From contig VTPC01004488.1 of the NCBI GenBank assembly GCA_011009095.1, positions 61,495 through 125,494 of the forward strand: a DNA stretch of 64,000 bases, read 5' to 3'. The DNA is from Ignelater luminosus. Lineage: Eukaryota; Arthropoda; Insecta; Coleoptera; Elateridae. The position numbers and the translations under genes are program-made. Shown piece by piece: positions 57,801 through 64,000 of the stretch. The notes under the pieces are model-generated. The model saw only the letters and a program-made list of their open reading frames with translations, was not told where the DNA came from and ran no database searches. Position 1 is the stretch's first letter, and each line of letters starts with the position of its first letter.

Positions 57801-59841
57801 AAGCTTGATAACTCTGTAACAAAAGAAAAGCGACTATAGATTTCACTTGAAAGAATGTTTAGTTACCATGAGTTTATTCCTATCAGTTTATTGATGTTAT
57901 TTACACTACTGTCAGAAAGTCTTAATTGTAATTTTGAATTAAGTATAAATTGAATTGGTAAACTTGATTGAAATGCAAGATCATGAAACAGCTTTTATAA
58001 GTGTGTATTGAAAATAATAGACACCACCCTACAGTGGTAAAAAGGTTTGGGAGTTATTACAAACGGTGTGGAATGTAATAAGTGTGTAGAAAATTTCATT
58101 CTGATACCTCATCTTGTTCTTGAAATATTGAAAAAAGAAGAAATCTTAAATGAGACTTTTAACACCCTGTATCTTGGAACTGGCCGAGAGTCGGATCCAT
58201 GTTTATTAGATTTTTTTTAAGTTCTAGAATACACTATTACTAAAAATCATTCGGACAACTCATGTTACTAATCATTCATTGCCACTCAAGTAAAATCATT
58301 CGAACTGAATATCGTTCATATTAGGTACTAATTGTAGCTGATATACTAAGTAACTATTAAATTGATTTGAAATGAACATCATTCAGATAATTATACCGAG
58401 TTTAATATTTGATTAGTAAAGACATCATAAACCAATATATCTAAGAATATTCATCATGCATTGCAAATGCTAGTGGCTTGTCCTGGAAGCCTGTGAGTCC
58501 TGTGATGCTTTATTGATGTTTTTGAGTCAGGAAAGTTGTCACTAAAACTGGCAGTTGCAGAAAAAGAATATTTTATACGTATTTATAAGTTTTGATTTAT
58601 GTTAATGAGTTTATTTTTATAAATAGAGTCTCTTTTGTTCTGGTTTTCTCAAATGTTTTGGTCACATTTTAGTCACTTTTTTTGCTACTTTCTTGAGAGA
58701 ATTTATTGTGAGCCCTGCTGTTATGGTTTAACACCAATTTAAAAACTTCTACCGCATATGAATGAATATTTCAAATGAATCATTCGATTATTTAAATCTT
58801 TTGATCAGTAAAATCATTCATTATGCCCATCACTACTTCTTTGATGACTTTCTTATTTTAGATGGGATACCCTGCTTATTTTTGTATAATTGGAATTTAC
58901 ATTGAATCTTGAATCCAACCTTACCCATCAATCCACTCTCTGAGCACACTTAAATACTTTTTCAGATTTCTTCCAAAGAAAATATGTAATCTTTCTCTTC
59001 TTTCAGAAAGAGAAAAGAATTTCTTTAACAAAGAAAATTCTGATGTCACTTTTTTTGCAAATGAAATATAGTCACATGATAAGTTCCAATTTGTTTTATA
59101 TTCAAGTTGTGTTGGGTATAATCACTGACATAAGGTGTGTGAAATGAACTTTTCATCAATAGAGTGTAGGTGCCCTACTACATAATTCATAAAAATTGTA
59201 AACTGTGCAATTGTATTTCTTCTATGATTTCGAGAGAAATCTTTGTCATGGCAAGTTTTTTTACATGAGTGTATTTTTTTTAATGATATTGAATTGTTTT
59301 GAATTGAGCTAATACCGTGAGAGCAACAAAAACCCAAGTCAAAAACACCCATGGATTCTGAATTTCTTGTCTTAGATAGTTTCATATCAATAAAAAAGTA
59401 CATTGGCTACATAAAAGTGACATTTAGATTTTTTTAGGTTATTTTTTAAGTGATTACAGTTAACATAATGCATAATTATAATAATTTAGAATCTTATTTT
59501 CGTAATGGTATCAAGAATTAAAATGGCAAATGGGAATATTCAATCTTCAAAATGATTGACATTTAAAAGTTTAATGTTTGAATTCATAAATTAAGGATTA
59601 CTCTAAAACAATCTTTTAAAATTCCAAGGGTATCTTTGACTTGGTTTTTTGTTGCTCTCATGGTAGAAATACTTTGATAAAAAGAGAGTCAAAAGAAAAA
59701 TATTTGCCCTACATTTTCAAAGTTACTTATTACTTATTTGAGTCTTGTTTCTGTCCTAACAACAGGTTTTGCAGGATTTGTTATTAGGCAAAGGCTACTA
59801 ATAAGCATAATAAAAGATTTAACTTTATTTCTTCAAATATA
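54835..59841 (+). other. Large first intron, left part
   Basis: AT-rich, no exon recognised. It includes a three-copy 22-bp tandem repeat (57207-57265). It also holds a decayed dispersed-repeat piece at about 58030-58200 whose words (AAATTTCAT, CACCCTGTATCTTGGAA) resemble those in the 10-11 kb region. Confidence 0.4.
57207..57265 (+). repeat. 22-bp tandem repeat, nearly three copies
   Basis: Units CCAATTTCAAAATTGTCAATTT repeated twice exactly, then a partial third. The core CAATTTCAAA resembles the minisatellite unit at 42.9-43.7 kb, perhaps by chance given the base composition. Confidence 0.85.
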
Positions 59842-60709
59842 CAGTGTGCTGATTCAGTATGGAACAAATTCAATAACTCGAAAAATATTAATATTTTGGG
59901 AAAAAACCAAAAAGGGGTATAACGATTTAAATTGTTGGGCATCTATTAATATTATACCCAAATCAATGATGTCATCGATATTTTTCTTAAATGGTAACCC
60001 CAAAATATTTTTGCAGATTACTATTTGCCATTGAATTGTGTGTACAATGATCTTTAAATTTTTCAAATTTGCTCATGCTTTTCAGGGATATTATTTTTTT
60101 GTTTAGAAAATTTAAAACATTCTAAATGGTATTTCAAGTCTTTAAATCTACTACGCTTGATTTAAATTAAATTAAAAAATCAAGTTTGCATTTGTCCATC
60201 ACAGCCGATCATTATCAGTATTTTTATTCTCCCCTTCTCTGTTAAACGCATCGTCCTCGTGTGTTAAGAATTTCGGTATTTGCAACAAATAATAATATCA
60301 AGATTCAAATAGTAAATGACAGAAATCTAATTAGATGACATAAGGTAAAATCAAGTTGATGTGTACTTGATTTTTTTAATTTAATTTAAATCAAGCCTAC
60401 TAGATATAAAGAGATGAAATACCATTTAGAATGTTTTAAATTTTCTAGACAAAAAAAATAATATCTCCCAAAAGCGTGAGCAGATTTGAAAAATTTAAAG
60501 ATCATTGTACACACAATTCAATGGCGAATAATAATCTGCAAAAATATTTTTGGGTTGCCATTTAAAAAAAATATCGATGACGTCATTGATTTGTGCATAA
60601 TATTAAAAAATGCCCAACAATTTAAATCATTATACCCCTTTTTGTTTTTTTCCAAAATATTAATATTTTTTGAGTTATTGAATTTGTTCCATACTTAATC
60701 AGCACACTG
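59842..60709. mobile_element. Long-arm foldback MITE, 868 bp, TA flanks
   Basis: Two arms of about 345 bp (59842-60187 and 60365-60709) are inverted copies with few differences. They start CAGTGTGCTGATTCAGTATG and end CATACTTAATCAGCACACTG, flanked by TA on each side (Tc1/mariner-type target). The inner ends of the arms contain a second small palindrome of CTTGATTTAAATT type. The spacer of about 175 bp has no coding sequence. It shares only the CAGTGTG start with the element at 28.8 kb, so it is a different family. Confidence 0.9.
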
Positions 60710-63700
60710 TATATTCAGAAGTAGGAGTGTAATAATACATTATCAAATTCAGGAAAGAAATTTTTATCTGAATCTGGAACAAAATATTACCATTCCATTT
60801 CAAGAAAAAAAAAAGCTGGCTATTGTCTGTCAAAGGAATTCTGGTTTTCACAAAACCTATGAAGGCCAATTTGTAATATTCCAAGAGCCATTTCATTTGG
60901 CTTATAGTTTGCTATGACGTGCTTGCAACATTTCAATTTAGAAATTAAAGAATTTTGGATTACAATATTTATGAATGTTCTAGTTAAATTACATTGTATC
61001 TTCTACTGCGCTGTATCAGTTTTTTACAAAAATATGGTCTTATTACCTAATTTCTTTATCTTTTTGTATGTATGATTTTGAAATGTTTTAGTATGATTTG
61101 ATAAGATGGTTATAAATAAATACAACATACAAAAGCGTGTGAATAATAATTTTCTCAGATATGGGGAAAATTTAATTTCTTTAATTGTTGATTCATTCTA
61201 AATCGTTATGAGTTATGATGAAACTTTATGAATTTGTAAAAATGTGTGTTCTAGGTTTTACCGGATTTTTAAAATTTTTTTTAATTTTTAAATGTAACAT
61301 GATTAACACTTTATTAAAATACACACTCTTTGAGCCAACATAATTGAATTAACATTATCGAATTAGTTAAACTTTTGGGATGTCTGTTTATTACATTAGT
61401 AAACTACGTTTACAGCATAACAAAATCTAGATAGTATACAGAATCTGATAAACTCTCACAATTTGCTTGTATAAACAAAATGTGCTTTTCAATTCTCTCC
61501 GTCTTTTATTTTTTCTAATTTAAATTAGAATGAAAAGTAGTATCTAATGTTATAAATATAAACAATACAGTGCTGAAAATAGTAAATGAGACAAATCTAA
61601 ATTAATAATGGATTTGAAATTAAATTGGTATTTTACTTGATTAATCATTTATTTTACTTAGTTCAAATGACATTTAAACATGACTTTCTTTAATATTAAT
61701 ACAATAATTATTTTTGCAGCTTTAATGGTTCATGTTAGGTACAGTGTTTTGCATAAATAATGTCACAATTTATTGTTTTAAATAATGGATTAATCAAATA
61801 CACAAAGTCTAATTTCATATAATTTAACTAACTACAATAATGAATTACGACATTATGTATGTAAAAGACTGTACATTATCTTTATGGTATTTTGTTGTTA
61901 CTAATAACAAGACCAATATAGTGAAATAATTTATGACTTTCTAATTTTTTTCTAATCCACCATATGGAGAATTTATGGTGATCATAATTATTTAATTTTT
62001 GATCTAATAATATAGAAAAAGTTAGGTACTTCAAACCTTGTAGCAGACTACTACTAAATATATTTTTTTAATAATTTGTTCTGTATTAGTGTTGTCTTAT
62101 TAGGTGACATTGGCTTGATTAAATGTCAACTTCTCAACTTAACAGAAATTCAGTAGGTTTCAATCTAACATCTAGACCTTTTTATTTATATCTGTGCTTT
62201 AAACTAAAAATTCTATTCAAAAATAGATTGCTTATAAATTTAAGGAAATGAAGAGGAAAAAGGACAGTGGGACTTTTTTTGTTTTAAACCAATTGATCCT
62301 AAATAGTTATGTCATTTTAATTATGTCATTTTAAATATCTAAAAATATATTACTTGGATGTGATATCTTATGTGTACAGTAAGATATTTATTAAGAAACC
62401 ACGCCATCCTTCCTTTGTGGTTCTTAAAACAATGACATTCTTAAATTGTTCGTTTGAAATGATTGGTTGTTTAAAGTACTCTTAATTTGGATAGCTTAGA
62501 TAAGATATCTTAGAATTTGATAGTAGAAGTAGACTTAGGTTATTTAAACCATTCAAGACTTAATCAAGTTTAAGTAATCTCTAACCAATTACATATTATG
62601 AGTATATGGTTCCTAATTTTTGAAGCTAAATTAGAATAAAGTTGCTTAATATTAGAAGAAGAACAAGCAAAAATGTGATTTTCTCATATGGCTTTTTAAG
62701 TAGTGAGAAAAACGGGAAAATTCACTTTTCATTTTTGCTAATAACTTGCTTATTTGAAGTTCTTTGTAAAAACATTTAGGCAACTTTTTATGATTACAAT
62801 ATGAGAAAAGTTAGAAACCTTGCTATATGTTGACATTCAGCTTTATTATTCCTTACTGACATGCTATGTCAAAATTATACTAATAGGTACCATATTTTTA
62901 TGGTTATGTGCAAGTTAAGCTAGATTTATACCGCTTACATTGGAATTGACGTTGCAGTTCAGAAAAGTTGGCAATTTATAAACCTTTTGTAGTTGACGTT
63001 CCTGATCACTTGTGCATGCATAATGTAATCACATTGTTACTATAATGACTCAATTCACGTTTTATTTTTTATTATTATTTTATGACTTAATATTTCATAT
63101 GAGATACTACTTTAACAGAACCAATAAATTATGTATATGACAGGTTATCACCGATGGCAACGTCAACGTCAACGGAGTGTTTATAAATTGCTAGCTATAA
63201 ACTTCAATGGTAACAACAGAGGTAACAAGTTTATAAATCCACATCTATGTTTTTGGTTGTTTAGGAAATGACAAATATATAGTATGCCAAAGATTTAAAA
63301 TAACTTAAGTCTTAGTACAAGTGTTTTCTACCATATATGAGTGTAACATAATGCAGATGAATGTTCAACTGTTCAAGTTTTTAAAATAATAATTGTTAGT
63401 TTTACTGTCATTGCTTAGTCACGGTAAAATTGTAGGCAACCGATCTGAATTTATATGCATATATCAAATGCTTTTCACTAAAACAAAGAAGAATTATGGT
63501 TGAGCATAGAAATCTTCGACTGATTAACAAATTTAAAATAAAGTTACTTAACGGTACACTGTAACTAAATAATTTCGCAATATTCTAATTTGACTTGAAA
63601 ATAAATACCATAAAATACAAATGTCCGTATCCACACTCTGATCATTAATTATGTTTATTACTAAGTAATAAATTTATTAATTGTTTTATTGCGTTGTGTA

Positions 63701-64000
63701 GACTGCAATTGCATATCATAAAACAAATTTGTTGTACAAGTACTTTATATTAAATATATATATAAAAAAATTGTTGATTATTAACTGAAATCACACATAT
63801 TAGTATTAAAATAGCAAAAACGGTAGAAAAATAAAACTATTTCGTGTTATCTTATGTAAGACTGCATAGGCGTTGTGGTGACCAGGCATACCACAGTGGA
63901 GTCAAACAACTGAAACTACGTACCACCATGTTGACCATATGAAGGCGCCTTACAAAATTTTGTTATAGCTAAGTACTGTAATGTCATTTTAAAGTTTTGC
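60710..64000 (+). other. Large first intron, right part, to window edge
   Basis: AT-rich DNA with no recognisable exon. An imperfect inverted repeat around 62925-63235 (GATTTATACCGCTTAC facing GTAACAAGTTTATAAATC, with TTGACGTTG and CAACGTCAACG words inside) may be a decayed MITE. Confidence 0.35.

Noticed and set aside
62925-63235. Possible MITE with GATTTATA ends and CAACGTCAACG words
   Set aside because: Inverted similarity is too broken to set ends or a target duplication by eye.
1-64000. CRISPR arrays, bacterial operons, prophage or endosymbiont DNA
   Set aside because: No spaced direct repeats, no uninterrupted long coding sequence and uniform insect-type gene structure throughout.

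Overview
The window is an AT-rich (about 30% GC) nuclear segment of an animal genome, almost certainly an insect. Protein-coding genes are split by many short GT-AG introns (often 50-65 bp). Orthologues of ALG3, ZNF277, VPS26, mitochondrial processing peptidase beta and an SLC17-family transporter are recognisable. The intergenic DNA is full of short inverted-repeat transposons typical of insects, and a beetle-like genome would fit. Nothing prokaryotic was seen: no operons, CRISPR array or phage genes. One 100-N assembly gap lies at 29112-29211.

Layout. 1-0.2 kb: probable last exon of a gene entering from the left, then its 3' UTR. 2.3-17.4 kb: gene-free, with several MITEs (foldback elements, hAT and PIF/Harbinger types), an 88-bp tandem repeat and a CT microsatellite grown inside a MITE. 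17.8-19.5 kb (+): five-exon SLC17-like anion transporter. 21.0-22.7 kb: a hAT element inserted in a decayed non-LTR retrotransposon. 23.4-24.8 kb (-): ZNF277. 25.4-26.8 kb (+): ALG3, divergent from ZNF277. 27.1-33.6 kb (-): a seven-finger C2H2 protein of 818 codons, convergent with ALG3, with a foldback transposon and the gap in its long intron. 34.6-35.8 kb (-): an unrecognised four-exon gene. 36.2-38.1 kb: nested hAT-like elements with a GC-rich insert. 38.25-39.07 kb: two more MITEs. 39.5-42.6 kb (+): mitochondrial processing peptidase beta. 42.9-43.7 kb: a large palindrome built of a 21-bp minisatellite. 44.4 kb: a MITE with CRE-like ends. 45.3-46.9 kb (+): VPS26. 48.7-53.2 kb: transposon remains. 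54.75 kb (+): first coding exon of a gene that runs off the right edge through an intron of more than 9 kb, which holds a large foldback element at 59.8-60.7 kb.

The genes are housekeeping genes with separate jobs: N-glycan assembly in the ER, mitochondrial presequence cleavage, retromer sorting, organic-anion transport and zinc-finger nuclear proteins. I see no evidence that they form one pathway. The most notable signals are two GC-AG introns (ALG3 and VPS26), a VPS26 start codon cut off from the rest of the coding sequence by an intron, a MITE insertion whose empty site is preserved in a second copy of the target repeat 14 kb away, and several nested or tandem MITE insertions with readable target duplications.
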